In this document: positions 38,959 through 50,349 of the stretch, piece by piece
How the letters are laid out: each line of letters begins with the position of its first letter
Numbering within the stretch: position 1 is the stretch's first letter
Origin: Phoenix dactylifera
Taxonomy: Eukaryota > Streptophyta > Magnoliopsida > Arecales > Arecaceae
Length of the DNA: 64,000 nt
NCBI RefSeq assembly: GCF_009389715.1
Contig: NC_052392.1
Coordinates: 38,559,410-38,623,409 of the forward strand
Direction: 5' to 3'
The notes under the pieces: model-generated
Databases searched by the model: none
Told to the model about the DNA's origin: nothing
Seen by the model: only the letters and a program-made list of their open reading frames with translations
Made by a program: the position numbers and the translations under genes

Positions 38959-40551
38959 GATAGAACTCTAATTTAATTCTCTCTCCCAGAAACAACCCTT
39001 TTCCATCCTCTTTCTCTTCTTCATTTCACTAGTATTTTGCAGAAATATCAATATTTAACAAAAAAAGAATGAACTAGAGAACAGCTTAAGGTTCAAACAA
39101 TATTTCACAAAAATAATAATGAACTAGAAAACAGCTTAAAGTTCAAAAGAGATTGACGCATACCAGGATGCATCTGTTCGGATTGATATCGAGATTGTCA
39201 TGGAGTTGAACTCGACCGCCCACTCCTTCACAGCACTCAAGAAGACTGGAAATACATCATCTTGAGCTGGATCAACATTAGTGCAGCAGCAACTCCCATC
39301 ATCCTTCGTCATGCACCCGGATCCAAATACTGGCACATCACTGTCCATCCATGTTTTCATGGGAAGTTTCTCTATTGAAACAAACCTCGAGTTGGAATCA
39401 TAGAGGGCCCAACTTTGCAGAATCCTTCTTGGGAGCTCATCAGTCTCATCAGTCTCACTGTTATAGAACTCCTCGTCCATCTCATTGTCTCTTGCTTTGT
39501 AGTAACCTGGTGAGGGATACTCTGCGGTAATCTCAGGCAAATCGGTCTCGAAGCAAAATTTGTTTCTGATCATTGCTGGCTGTCGAGTTCCCTGCCGCCT
39601 CATGTTTCTCCTATCTTCCTCATCTTGCAGTAATCTTGCCAACTTCTCATTGCTGTCTTGTGCTAATTTAATATCCTTTCCTTCTTCAGTCTGTGGAGAG
39701 CCAGGCTTCATGCATTCCATTTGGCTTTTACATTCCTCTTGTAGAGAAATTAAGCCTGGCACCGTCTCTAATTTTACTCTTCCATTTCCTGATGCCTTGT
39801 CTAGTTTGATGAGTTGTTCATAGATAAATTCACCAAGAGATATAACAAAATCTCTCCCAGCAGGTCTTTTCGCAAAGCATTCATTTCCCCTTAATGAACG
39901 GATCACCTTAGCTATCAACTCATTGAGAGGCATATCAAGAATATCATCTTTAGACCCCCTCAATGTCTTCTGCACCTTGAGGCAGACCCATGCCTTCTCT
40001 AACAGGTGGTCGAAGAACTTCCTGTAGGTGCGGTTAGGCCTCATACATCTGTATTCTGCAGCCATGGTTGAAATCCAGATCACTGGGCTGTCCTCATCAT
40101 AGAGTGAGATAGCCCAAGACTGGATTTTAGCAAACTTTTTGCATCGAACTCCTCTCTCTGTTTCATTCTCCAGCCCATCAGATGGAATGATAATAGAAGA
40201 AATGAAGACTTCAGTTACCTCAGATGCCTCGATCGGTAGTGGATTGCCATCAGCCCCATGGAACATGAAGTCCAAAAGCTTCCTTGATGGTGGAACATCA
40301 TCTGCACTAACTCTTGTAACAGCAATAGCAGCCAACTCTCTTATTTTAGGTTTCTCTTCCTTGGGTGCAACGGTGGAGGCTTTACTTGCCTCCTTGATTG
40401 AAGGCCATGCAGCAACTCTCTTTGGCTGCTTTCCTGAACGACATTGCTCTTCGTGCCTCTCCTCATTTCTCTCTTTCTTTTTCTTGGTATCTGAATTTTC
40501 TTCCATCTGGAAGCCCATGCTTTTCTTTGCAGGAGGTCTGCCTCTCTTCAT
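32106..40551 (-). CDS. MET1: maintenance DNA (cytosine-5) methyltransferase MET1, eleven exons
   Basis: Copies CG methylation onto the new strand after replication, in the nucleus. Exons (minus): 40551-39164, 38186-36707, 36517-36353, 36275-36104, 35734-35623, 35537-35390, 35278-35081, 34968-34690, 34583-34422, 33063-32845, 32246-32106. All are GT-AG and in phase, giving 1487 residues (Arabidopsis MET1 about 1534). An in-frame TAG nine codons upstream supports the start [14 protein letters not shown] domain 1 is at about 85-255 and RFTS 2 at 374-560; an acidic stretch follows at 630-657. BAH 1 spans about 693-825 and BAH 2 about 868-1020. Catalytic motifs: I DIFAGCGG (1053-1060), IV PCQ with the nucleophile Cys1154, VI ENV (1194-1196), VIII QSRKR (1236-1240), [10 protein letters not shown] (about 1434-1441), X GNAVPPP (1461-1467). 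No zinc-finger CXXC is seen, as expected for plants. Intron 10 holds a foldback. Nothing suggests inactivation. Confidence 0.96.
32325..32745. mobile_element. GA/CT-rich foldback insertion in MET1 intron 10
   Basis: The arms are 32482-32517 (GGAGGCCGGCAAATGG...) and 32553-32588 (its reverse complement). The stem is 36 bp with 2 mismatches, and the 35-nt loop contains a further TATTTC/GAAATA pairing. Purine-rich sequence lies outside the left arm and pyrimidine-rich sequence outside the right arm, extending the symmetry. GC content is far above that of the neighbouring introns. GGTACGG/CGGTAC words near the edges recall the repeat at 52.2-52.8 kb. Target duplication not identified. Confidence 0.65.
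35845..35990. repeat. degenerate short tandem repeats in MET1 intron 4
   Basis: Five or six irregular units of about 22-30 bp contain ACACTTA...CTAGTATTGCA-like words. They fill much of intron 4, and there is no coding potential. Confidence 0.45.
38917..38955. repeat. (TC)n microsatellite in MET1 intron 1
   Basis: About 19 perfect TC units; MET1 RNA would carry (GA)n. Confidence 0.95.
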
Positions 40552-40965
40552 TTCTTTGATGGCTGAGGAATACTTTAACTAGGCACAGAAACTGATGAAA
40601 TCTACCTTGGGTTGAGAGAACAAATAAAGCACAAGAGATTGGAGAGACTGAAAAAATATAGAATGAAGAGCTATTGGAGAAATAAGAAGAATTGGTTATA
40701 GTATGAAGATGGAAATCTCAGAGCAGAAGGAATTGGCTGAGGATGGGTTGTCAATGAGGAGAAGCTTGATGGCATGGTATATATCATGACAAATACAACT
40801 GAAGAAAAGAAAGGTGGTGGTTTTGGTGGTAATAATAAAGAGCATTGCTGGCAAGTGAGGCAAATACAATACATGAAGATCCTGAGAAAAGCCACACATA
40901 TTTGATAATCCAAATGGATGGCTTGAAGACCTGCCAAACATGGAGAGGGGCTAATTCATGGCATA

Positions 40966-40993
40966 ACAATAATAATAATAATAATAATAATAA
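40966..40993. repeat. (AAT)n microsatellite
   Basis: About nine AAT units roughly 0.4 kb upstream of the MET1 start. Confidence 0.9.
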
Positions 40994-41860
40994 ATGCTTG
41001 CCAGGAGCTGAAAATCAAATCAAATCAAGAATATTTCATGTAAAAATATGAACCATTTATGACGATTACTACGTAAAAGATGATGAAGACTAGTCATTTA
41101 GAAAATTTTATTGTTTCGATCAAGTGATTTCTTCAATATTTCACTTGATCCACTCATAAATAACTCTGTTCATACAAACATTCAAACATATATTCATAGC
41201 ATAAATGTAGGTAACCTCTATGACCTCTGACATGCTCGAACCAAAAAGGCACGTCTTGTCATGTTAAAACTTATTAACTTGCGACGCAGTTATTATTGAT
41301 AATTCAGTTGACTGATTATTCACTAACAAGCTATTGACTATATGGGTTTCAGTTTTTTTTTATATTATTTCTTGGGAACAAGGATGGGGAAAAGAAAAAC
41401 AAAAATAACGGAGTGAGGGCAAGATTGAATCTAGTCGCCACCCTCATTTACGTAGATTTTAGTTGTAAGTCGAGGTTTAGGTGTGCCTATTGTAATAACT
41501 TCATAATGCTGCACATTTGTGCCCTTATATTTCATGGAAAAGATTAACAACTATCGATGCATGATTTAGTAGACTCGTCGGCAACTAGCTATGAAGCTGC
41601 TATTTTAATCATTAATAACTTGCTCTCTCAATTATATAATTGAATTTTGTGGCTCACGATATGCATGCCCAACAAATTCTACTACATACATTTGTTGATT
41701 ATGTTATTCTAGATATGAACCTTAATCTAAATTAGATTTATTGAAAAACTCAATTAGTAACTGCAATAAACTAAGAACGAATTATTGTTTATAGTTATTT
41801 TTAGTAAATATCATAGGTTAATATCAGAAATTCATGAAATGGCTTTAGTTTTTCTTTTCA
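40994..41860. other. intergenic, no gene seen
   Basis: AT-rich upstream flank of MET1 with no recognised gene or repeat. Confidence 0.4.
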
Positions 41861-41869
41861 CTTGTTTAG

Positions 41870-43690
41870 CATTTTGGGATCAAAAGGAAAGAAATAAGCA
41901 GAAGGTTATTTCTTGGATACATGTGATACCATTTTCTATGGGCTAAGCAAGCTCACAATATTTAGGAAAGATCTCTTAAGAGCTCTATCTGGATATTAGG
42001 TATACAAAATTAATAATCACATTCCTTTTTTCTTTTAAGAAAAAACTAATGCTCATAAATTGTAATTATGTGGGGAATATACCTAGAAAACTTTAAAAAT
42101 CTTGCTGTTATATGGGCAGATATTCAATGACCCCAAGACCAAAGATACACCTTGAATGGATCAACAATGTATATCATGTGTAGCCTAGACCAAACTCGAG
42201 GAGGGATAAACAGACTGAGACACGATATAAGATGACAGTTACATTAATTAAATAGATAATTTACATGGAGGATGTTTGAACTTATGATTTCCAGTAGCCA
42301 TAGTTCCTATACTAATATTACTAAATCACTTGATTTGAAAAGCTTAAGCTCTTAGAGAATATGTCTACAATGTAAATTAGGCTTGATGCTTTTAACAACT
42401 TGCATTACAGATGCTCAATTAACTTTTTTTGGTTCTTTTTTTCATTTCTCTAGCATATGGGATTAAAAAGGAGAGAATAGCTAGGTACAGGGTTGTTGCT
42501 GAGATACTTGCGAAAATGAATTCTAATGGATCATGCATGCACATAGAATCAACCATAATATTTTTTTGTTGGGCTATATATGGTTCATACTTCATAGATT
42601 ATAAAGAGGGCATCTTCAGAAGCATATCATGAACAATACAAAATAATGTTCCCATTCTTTTTTCTAGAAAGTAAATTAATGCTCTCTTAAATTGCAATAT
42701 GCACTAGGACTCTGGAAAAATCTTACTCCTGTGTCGATAGATGTTATGATGTGTATGCCCGATGTAAGCTCTTATGCTTTGTTTGGCTGCGGAGTAAATG
42801 AAAGAAAGAAAGAAAAATTAAGGAATAAAACAAAAGAGAACAAACATGAAAGGAATTAGAGAAATAAATTTGATAAAAAAGTTACTCAGATATGATTAAG
42901 TTAGTTTGAGACATCCTTAATTTGGAGCAGAAAAATTTTAGACTTGTTGCAAAAAAAAATGGTATCGTATTTTCCTATTGATTTTCTCTCTTTATAATTT
43001 TTCCAGACCATGTATGGAGCGGAGATAATCAGGTTAAGACAAGAGATAGATCAAGATAACAATCCAATTAGCTAAATAAGTAATTGACTAGAAGAGATAT
43101 GAACCTACAACCTCTTGAACCCATAGTTTTGGTACTATATTATTTAACCACTTGACCTAGAAGTTAAAAAAATGGTCAACAATTAGTTTATTTCAGGCTT
43201 AACATTTCTATCACCTTGCTTCACACATGCTCCATCTATACATTTTTTCCCTTTTTATTTCTCACATTATAGCATTGGAAAGAACAGAATAAATTTGTTT
43301 CACATATACATGTGAAAACAATTTTTGTGGGTTATGCAGGCAAATCAACCATTAATTTTGTATTCTCTACACAAGTCCTTAAGAAAGACCACTAAAGAAA
43401 ATTCTTTTTCTTTCAGAGAAAACTAGTGCTCATATAAATTGCAACTATGTAGTTGATATGCACTAGGAATCCATAAAAGTCCTACTCCTCCTAGGGTAGA
43501 TTTAATGAAGTGCATGTGCATGACTAAAAACATGCATTTGATGTGGCCCAAGTGCAAAATATAGCTGTTAGACCCCTAAAGCTTAAGCTTTTAGGGACCT
43601 GGGTAAAATGATATATACCATGTGTGGCTTCGACAAGGCGAATGGAGAGATAATGGAATTGTAAAAACAAGTCAAGATGACAACCAGATT
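41870..43690. repeat. three diverged ~0.65-0.75-kb repeats
   Basis: Blocks at about 42030, 42662 and 43414 share AAACTAATGCTCATAAATTG, then GCACTAGGA and ATCxTACTCCT. A second shared block (about 42175-42335, 43010-43170 and, in part, 43616-43705) reads ACCATGTGTxGC..., then GATGACAGxTACATTAATTAAAT. The order is conserved, which suggests a degraded tandem array or a repeated non-coding element. The third copy runs directly into the MET1 exon 11 fragment. Confidence 0.5.
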
Positions 43691-43706
43691 AATTCAGTTT
43701 ATAATC

Positions 43707-43817
43707 GACAAGAAGGGAACAGAAGCCATGATCAGGAATGCTTTGCTGCCTCCATTGACATATGCATTGGGAAGGAAACTAAAGGAGGTAGTCAAAATGA
43801 GACAATCCTTGATTTAA
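43707..43817 (+). pseudogene. MET1 exon 11 fragment (copy 1)
   Basis: The plus-strand frame reads [20 protein letters not shown] and ends QSLI and TAA. The intact gene has [20 protein letters not shown] and QSSI at the same place. The motif X Gly-Asn-Ala-Val is altered to Arg-Asn-Ala-Leu. Similarity continues a little past the stop. No other MET1 exon is seen nearby, so this is an isolated fragment. Confidence 0.75.
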
Positions 43818-44330
43818 AAGGGTTGACTTCTTGAAATCTTGTTGTCATAGGAACTCCATGCAAACTAATTTGGAAACATTTGTCAAAATAGCAGTTTTTA
43901 GACTAGCATATGAGGGAATATCATGCTGAACACAACATCTCTAATATTGCACTTGTATGGTGTACTTTTTCGATATTTTATATTTTTAATGAGTAAAGCT
44001 GCAATGCTTCCTAATGTGTGCATGAGGAATAATTTTGCCATATGGCAAGAAGGGATTTTGTGTAACTTTTGGGATTCGTTGTGAAGCACTTGGGTTTGGT
44101 CGATTGTAGCGTTGCCTAATCAGCACCTTTGGGCTTGATGAACTTTACACATGCATGTGTGGGTGCCCAAATGCATGTATCCTTTTTTTATATTTGGAAA
44201 GGCAATAAAAAATTTTATAGTCTTAGGAGTGTGATATATTTTCTCATTATGGAATAATGTGGTCATTTATATTTTCCCACAAAGAAGAAAAACGTTATCA
44301 TTTATATATAATGGTTACAAAGAATTTACT

Positions 44331-44752
44331 TTGTTGACACTCGAATCAATTCGAAAGAAAGAAGATTTTTCTTAATCCGCTCAACTCGAAAGAGAAATTT
44401 TTTTTTTTTACAAAAGTAAGATTTTTACGTCCCATTTTTTTTCATTAATGATTGTAAAAATAAGATATATATCTTTTATTTATAATAGTGAGAACCGTCA
44501 ATATACAGTTCGAGTCAAATTTTTCTTCTAGTGCTAATAGGACTCACTTTTTTAAAATAAATTGACTCGAAAGTACTAAACTTCTATAATAGGTAGATCT
44601 CGACTTCAGTATTAACTTTGCCTTCTATCGTTTCGATGAATTTTTTTCGAATTGGAAGGTATACCCAGTCAAAATTTGTTTAAAGTAAAAAATTTTCAGT
44701 TTAACTGACTCATTTCAACCCAAATGATGTAATTTGGGTTTGATTACCTAGG
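44331..44752 (-). mobile_element. solo-LTR-like repeat, copy 1
   Basis: It shares order and spacing of many words with 56.94-57.34 and 57.80-58.21 kb: AATTCGAAAGAAAGAAG, AAAAGTAAGxTTT, TTCATTAATGAT, TTATTTATAATAGT, TAGATCTCGACT and TTTTCAGTTTxACT. Those copies begin next to a primer-binding-site-like word, suggesting an LTR on the minus strand. Confidence 0.5.
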
Positions 44753-45040
44753 AGCGTTGTCATCATTGGGAGGGTAGGCAGGATACGAGGTTGCATACGG
44801 TCTTAAAGAGCAAGAGCTTCCCACGTCCGAAAAAGTGGAGAAATATTGTCACTTTATGTGGTTGTTACTTGTTTAAAGTTCAGAGTTTGATGTCTCCAAT
44901 GTTACTACTCATCGAATCAGCATTCAGTTTAAAGGTGACTATCGGGCTCCTCCCACTTTCTCGAGACACCCTGTTGAAATCAAGCAACTCTTCCGTGGAA
45001 ACCATCGTCCTTCCGCTACTTCCCACGGATTTTCGTTTGC

Positions 45041-45058
45041 CGAAACCCTAACCCTAGC
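45041..45058 (+). promoter_or_regulatory. telo box in front of the RPL12 pseudogene
   Basis: CGAAACCCTAACCCTAG lies about 15-30 nt before the pseudogene ATG. Telo boxes are typical of plant ribosomal protein gene promoters and leaders, so some leader or promoter was copied with the coding part. Confidence 0.55.
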
Positions 45059-45072
45059 ACGGAGGAGCCGCG

Positions 45073-45541
45073 ATGCCGCCCAAGATTCATCTCTCCCAGG
45101 TCGTCGACGTTTACGTCCGCGTGATCGGCGGCAAGGTCGGGGCGGGGAGCTCCCTGGCCCCCAGGATAAGTCCCTTGGGACTCTCCCCCAAGAAGATCGG
45201 AGAGGACATTGCCAAGGAGACGGCCAAGGAGTGGAAGGGCCTACGCGTCCCGCCCAGGCCAAGGTGACAATGGTGCCCTCGGCCACCGCCCTTGTGATCC
45301 AAGAAGGTCCTCAAGGAGCCGGAGCGCGACCGCAAGAAGACCAAGAACATCAAGCACTCCCTCGATCACGTCATCAAGATCGCCCGTGTGATACGCCGGA
45401 GATCCATGGCCAAGGACCTCGCCGGCACAGTCAAGGAGATCCTCGACACCTGCGTCTCCGTTGGATGCACCGTCGACGGAAAGGACCCCAAGGACATCTA
45501 GCAGGGTTCACCGACGGCGACGTCGGCATCCCCTCCGAGTG
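45073..45541 (+). pseudogene. RPL12: 60S ribosomal protein L12 (uL11) pseudogene
   Basis: Frame 1 reads [20 protein letters not shown], then [20 protein letters not shown] and GLRV. A deletion of about eight codons shifts the frame to [16 protein letters not shown] second shift restores [32 protein letters not shown] and DGKDPKDI followed by TAG, and a third leads to TDGDVGIPSE and TGA. A conserved block after NIKH (normally GNIS-like) is also missing. The copy is uninterrupted by introns and GC-rich, unlike its surroundings, so it could be a retrocopy, or a copy of an intronless gene. It cannot encode L12. Confidence 0.92.
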
Positions 45542-45544
45542 AAC

Positions 45545-46630
45545 GCTAGGCCTATCATCACTTGGGTTTTGTCTCTTTCTCTCTCCCGTTATGCTTTGAG
45601 TGTTGGATCTTTTGGAGGGATTTGGTATCTATTTTAGGCAATCTGAAGTAGATGCTATCAGGATAGTCGATTGAATTATTGATCGAAAAATTTATGGATA
45701 TATTCTTCGTTTAAAAAAATCAAAAAGAAAGAAAAGAAACCACCGTCCTTCCTATTGGAGTCGGGAGTCCACGGCGCTGCGGTCATCCACCCAAGGGGGA
45801 TCTCGTCGTTGGACATCAACTTTTTGATCACGCGCCCCTCTTTTCTGGCGGATTCCATGCCCGCAGAAGGATATTGCAAGAGAACTGGGGTCCAATCGGA
45901 TGAAAGTGAGTCTTTTTGATGGCAAAGTTTTAGGTTTTTGTGCTAAAATTATTATTATTATTTTTTTATGAAGTTGTAATTTCTTCATATTAACGCTCTA
46001 GTAATGCAATTTAGGGCATACATTTCGATAGCAAATAAAGTATGTATGATGTTTCTGTACCAAAATAAGAAGTATGTATCATTCTAAGTTAATTCTTTTC
46101 AGTTATTGAGATTCCTTTCCTTTTCCTTCTTTTTCTACGGGGTAAATCCATTTTGGTGTGAGTCACTCTTGGTATACAGATGCACAGGCGTTTACAAGAG
46201 GTTAGTTTTAACTTCCTTCCATTTTCACTATGCCCATTTTGGCAGCTGTTGCATGATTACTTGCTCATTTTCATTGTTTTTTCCAGCAAACAATTAGATT
46301 CTCACATTTATCCAGCTGAATTTTTCTGAAATAAATTATAATCTTCTTAGAAGTTAGTGCCTCTATGTGCAAGTGTGTGTGGATATTAGAGATTTCATTT
46401 TGATGTCTAATATTACGAAGAATATCAAAGACCGTTACAAAAGTCACATCATGAAATGAGTACAAAGGCTTTTTTTTTTTGTATTTAACAAATGGAGCCA
46501 GACTTGTATAGAAGGCTTCAGTTTATTAGGACTCAACCAATAGTCGTTTATAGAAACCTTTATAGTCAACTATAGATGAGAATAGCACCAGAATATACAT
46601 CTCCAACACCCTGGCCCCCCAGCATCAAAC
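45545..46630. other. intergenic, no gene seen
   Basis: The 3' flank of the L12 copy followed by AT-rich sequence without recognised features. Confidence 0.4.
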
Positions 46631-46639
46631 TCAGTGGGT

Positions 46640-47575
46640 CAACCACAGAGAGTTTGCATGGGAGATATCAGAAACGAGCAGTAGTATGTCTTAGCGATGA
46701 GGTCTACAATCTACTCAACAAACAGAAGATAGGGAAGTGAAAGAGTATGGGAATAAAACTGGCAGACGAAGTGACTCAATCTCAATATGCTTCATCTATT
46801 CATGAAAAACCAGATTTTTAGGAACACGAAATGCGTTTAGGTTGTCATAATATAACGGAGTAAAAGAAGATATGCTGACAGCCATATCAAAGAGAAGCCG
46901 ATGTACCAAACAACATCCACTCCCATAGCATAATACTCGATGAAACAAGATACAATATCTTGCTTCTTACTCTTCCAAATGATGTGAGAATCTTTGGGAA
47001 GAAGAGTGAGCTAGCAGTAAAGCATCAATCATTAAGGTCACCTTCCCAATTAGCATTTGTATAAACGCAAACTTGTAGAGACGAACTAAGGAGAAGAAGA
47101 GTGAGCGAGATGAGGTTCCCACAAAGGTAGAAAGGAATGGGAACACCAAGGGGCACTCACAAACTGACTGACAACATGAACAGCATGCGTAACGTCAGTT
47201 TGAGAGATGGTCAAATATACAACGGCAAAAAGAGTTGACAATAGCAAGTGGGATTAGAAAGTGGCTCACGATCAGTAGGACGGAGCTTTTGATGAAGCTT
47301 CATTGGTGTGTTGGCCTTTAAGAGAGTTGATCATGCAAGCACGCCTAACCAAGTTAATGTGTGCTTCTCTTGGGACAATGAGTACTCCTCATGAGAGGAA
47401 GCAACCTCAAGACCAAAAACTAGCGAAGACGGTTCGAGATTTTTATCCCAAACTGGTGTTGAATTTGTTGCTTCAAATGCAAGATAGTGGAAATGTCATC
47501 ACCAGTAACAATAATATCATTAACATAAAGGAGGATACAGTGCCAAATGACAATCGCTATGTGAAAAGAGCGTAA
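46640..47575 (-). mobile_element. Ty1/Copia reverse transcriptase-RNase H remnant
   Basis: Minus-strand fragments in family order: ILLYVNDIIVTGDDISTILH (the YVDDI catalytic box with Asn for one Asp), then QFGIK, EEYSLSQEKHT, VYTNANWEGDLND (RNase H start, normally DADWAGD) and IIWKSKKQDIVSC...EYYAMG. Stops and frame shifts separate the fragments, so it is inactive. A hAT MITE lies immediately to the right. Confidence 0.8.
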
Positions 47576-47631
47576 TCACGGTCACTCTTAATAAATCATG
47601 CATAAAGAATAGTATGATGGAAACAGTCATT

Positions 47632-48129
47632 AGGGCTGTTGACGAGCCGAGCCGAGCCCGAGCCTGGGAGAGCTCGGCTCGGCTCGTTTCACAGAAGCTC
47701 GGGCTCGGGCTCGGGCTCGAGCTCGGTAACGAGCTCTATATTAGGCTCGAGCTCGGGCTCGCTTGGCAAAGCAAAGGCTCAGGCTTGAGCTCGTAAAGCT
47801 CGTTTCAATTACAAGCTCCAGAACGAGCTCGAGCTCGGGCTCGTAATCGGGCTCGAGCTCGGGCTCGGGCTTGATAATAGGCTATTTTTCTCTATGTGGT
47901 CAAATTTTTATGAATTATAGTGTTGAAATAAAATTTTTCAGTAGGAGACTAGAGCTCGTTTGGGCTCGTGAGCTGCTCGGGCTCGAGCTCGGGCTCGGGC
48001 TCGGGTGTAAACGAGCCTCATATTGGGCTCGGGCTCGGGCTCGTTTGACTAACGAGCCAAGCCCGAGCCGGGCTTTTACCGAGCCGAGCCCGAGCCGAGC
48101 CCGAGCAGCTCGGCTCATTAACAGCCCTA
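47632..48129. mobile_element. hAT-type MITE with GAGCTCGG subterminal repeats (498 bp)
   Basis: The ends are TAGGGCTGTT and AACAGCCCTA. An 8-bp target duplication ACAGTCAT lies at 47624-47631 and 48130-48137, which is the hAT signature. The interior is packed with GAGCC, GAGCTCGG and GGGCTCG words in both orientations, as expected for subterminal transposase-binding repeats. There is no transposase, so it is non-autonomous. Open frames of up to 89 codons here are artefacts. Confidence 0.92.
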
Positions 48130-48137
48130 ACAGTCAT

Positions 48138-49379
48138 TAGTCCGATAGTCTTATAGCAAGACTCTAAATTGTATGTTAAACTAATGATGCCAGACTTTTG
48201 GTTATGTACCCTAGAACGTAAATCATGTACTTTGATAACATCTTAAAAGGTTTGATATTTCCTTATCTATTGTTGAAGTGGTAACATTTTTCCATAATGC
48301 AATAGGTCCAACTTGTATCCATTATTAGCTTTCCAAATTGGGGCTTCTTTACTTGAATTCTATGTGGTTTAGATCTAATCCTTCTGCTTCTATTGAAGAT
48401 TATAACATGTCATGTGACTATATTATTATGAATAATGAGGACATGCGTACCAAAGCATTACTGAAGGACATTGGGTCAATAATTACTAAAACCATGAGTT
48501 TCTGAAATACTGCACAATTAATTCTTATAGTGACATTCTATATTCTTAAGATGCCAATCGTTATTGTATTTTGTTATTTATAGCAAAACAAGTTGGGAAG
48601 AAGTTGTCAATAATAGATTAAACTTGCAGTTGAAGCCCACGAAACACCTATTGCATCTCCAGTATTACCTCATACATCTTTTGTATTAATGAACTGCCTC
48701 TTCAATTGTCTTCATTGTTATCTTATTGATAACTATACTGGTCATTTGGGTTCACAAACTTCTCTTTCCAACATGGAGCTCAAGAACAAGGGGAAGAAAT
48801 CAATAACTACGACTGATGTGATTCCCATCAGTACAATCAAGCAAGCTTGTGTGTAAACATAGCCATCTCCTGCTGTCTATGTTTTTAAAGGTTGCGTTAA
48901 TTGATACTTCAAGACACTTGGACCCTTGACATCAATCCAGTTAACACTGATGGTTGGCCTAGCCAAATGTGCATGCCTATTATGGAGAAGACTGCACTAT
49001 ATATTTTCTAGCTCAAATTCTAATATTACAGTTATCTTGAATGTAAAATTTATAAGATCAAGTAATTAGGTGACATATCTAGTTTGAAATGAAGTCTAGA
49101 AGGTAATTTAGTAGTTCATTTTTTTTCATCTATAATTTGATGAAAAACCCACAATTTAATTAGATTCTATTTCATTTGTCGATAAAATATAAATGCATGT
49201 AAATATACAACTTCTTGCTAAATTTAGATTTAGGTCTATCCTTTGTCCTCTTTGTTCCGCGTCTGTAAATCAAGTTCTGTTTATAGCTTTAGATGGTTGA
49301 ATTGAATATTTTGATCCAAGAATTTTATGGAACATCAAACATTCTGTGAGTACAGATGACTGCATCCTTTATAATGGTA
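48138..49379. other. intergenic, possible retroelement debris
   Basis: No intact gene. Fragments near 48.6-48.9 kb vaguely resemble retroelement coding sequence, but I cannot assign them. Confidence 0.35.
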
Positions 49380-50027
49380 CAAGTTTAATTGTCATATGGA
49401 CAGTTGATGGACTTGATACCTGGTGCCGACCAAGCACAGCTAAGAGGCACAATCAGGGAAATGAACAATTCAAATGCATGCTTGGGTCCATTGATGATCC
49501 TCAAGCCATGGGCAAGGTGGGCATCTGATTTTATCTTGAGCAAGACCAGACTCTTCCAATCTGTGAGCATGCTCAATTTCAGGTAGGTTTTCCATTATTT
49601 TAACAGCGTCATTCCATATAATTTATATAGCCTAGAAGTATAGAAAGTTCTATTTGATTTACCTATATCAAAGTCTAAATCGAAAAAGCCTCATACTTCA
49701 AACTATTTTTCTTTCATGCTAATTTCCAATCTTTAGTTAAGGCAACTCTAGCTTCTGAAGTAAAATGTCACTCACTCAAAACACTTTTGAAAGAATTCAG
49801 AAGGTAGGCTTTAAAAACGCAAGACTGTAAGGCTGCAGCTGATGCTATAATCTCCCCGTTCATATGGTTAAATTACTAATGTGTTTTTTGCATAGATACT
49901 TTATGCTTTCACCACCTCATGCAGGGTTTCTCGGAAGCATAGACAAATCAGGAATGCTCCGCTACCTACACTAGCTTATGCACTGGGGAGGAAACAAATT
50001 GATGCTGTGAAGCAGTCATTGATTTAA
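49380..50027 (+). pseudogene. MET1 exons 10 and 11, degenerate copy with intron
   Basis: Exon 10 copy 49380-49582: across shifted frames it gives SYGQLMDLIP, TAKRHNQ, DDPQAMGKVG and LEQDQTLPICEHAQF, matching [27 protein letters not shown] and [15 protein letters not shown] of the real gene. It ends CAG before GTAGGT, a preserved donor. After 341 bp comes an exon 11 copy (49924-50027), preceded by CAG. It reads [15 protein letters not shown] and QSLI with TAA, and has lost part of the [16 protein letters not shown] segment. The intron is kept, so it arose by DNA duplication. Frame shifts make it non-coding. Confidence 0.85.
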
Positions 50028-50349
50028 AGGCTTTGCTTCTAATGATTTGCCCACTGCTGTCACAACTCTGTGTTAGTTATATGCAACCATCTGTGCTTTT
50101 CTTTTTTGAAAGGTAAGGATAGTTCAAAAACCACCACTATCACCACCACCATTTAGTATGAATAAAAGAAGGGAAATGCAAATACAAAACAGGGAAGTAC
50201 AACAGTAAGGGAAGAGGATTATCTCAATAGACTGTAGTTGTTTAGAGGCAACCATCTATCAATATCAGCATTCTGAATATTTAAGGAATTTGTATATCGA
50301 GCACAGCATCTTAAATCTGGCACCCTATGGTATGTACTATGTAGTTTTC

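Noticed and set aside
36791-40582. Plus-strand frames opposite MET1 exons 1 and 2 (up to 147 codons)
   Set aside because: Shadows of the highly supported minus-strand MET1 exons.
45209-45542. 103-codon frame overlapping the RPL12 copy
   Set aside because: A mixture of correct and shifted L12 frames; better explained as a frame-shifted pseudogene.
47614-48140. Frames of 60-89 codons on both strands with Arg/Ala/Leu-rich repeats
   Set aside because: They lie wholly within or across the ends of the hAT MITE and reflect its repeated words.
48600-48860. Possible Copia gag or integrase fragment
   Set aside because: Only short protein-like words and no diagnostic motif.
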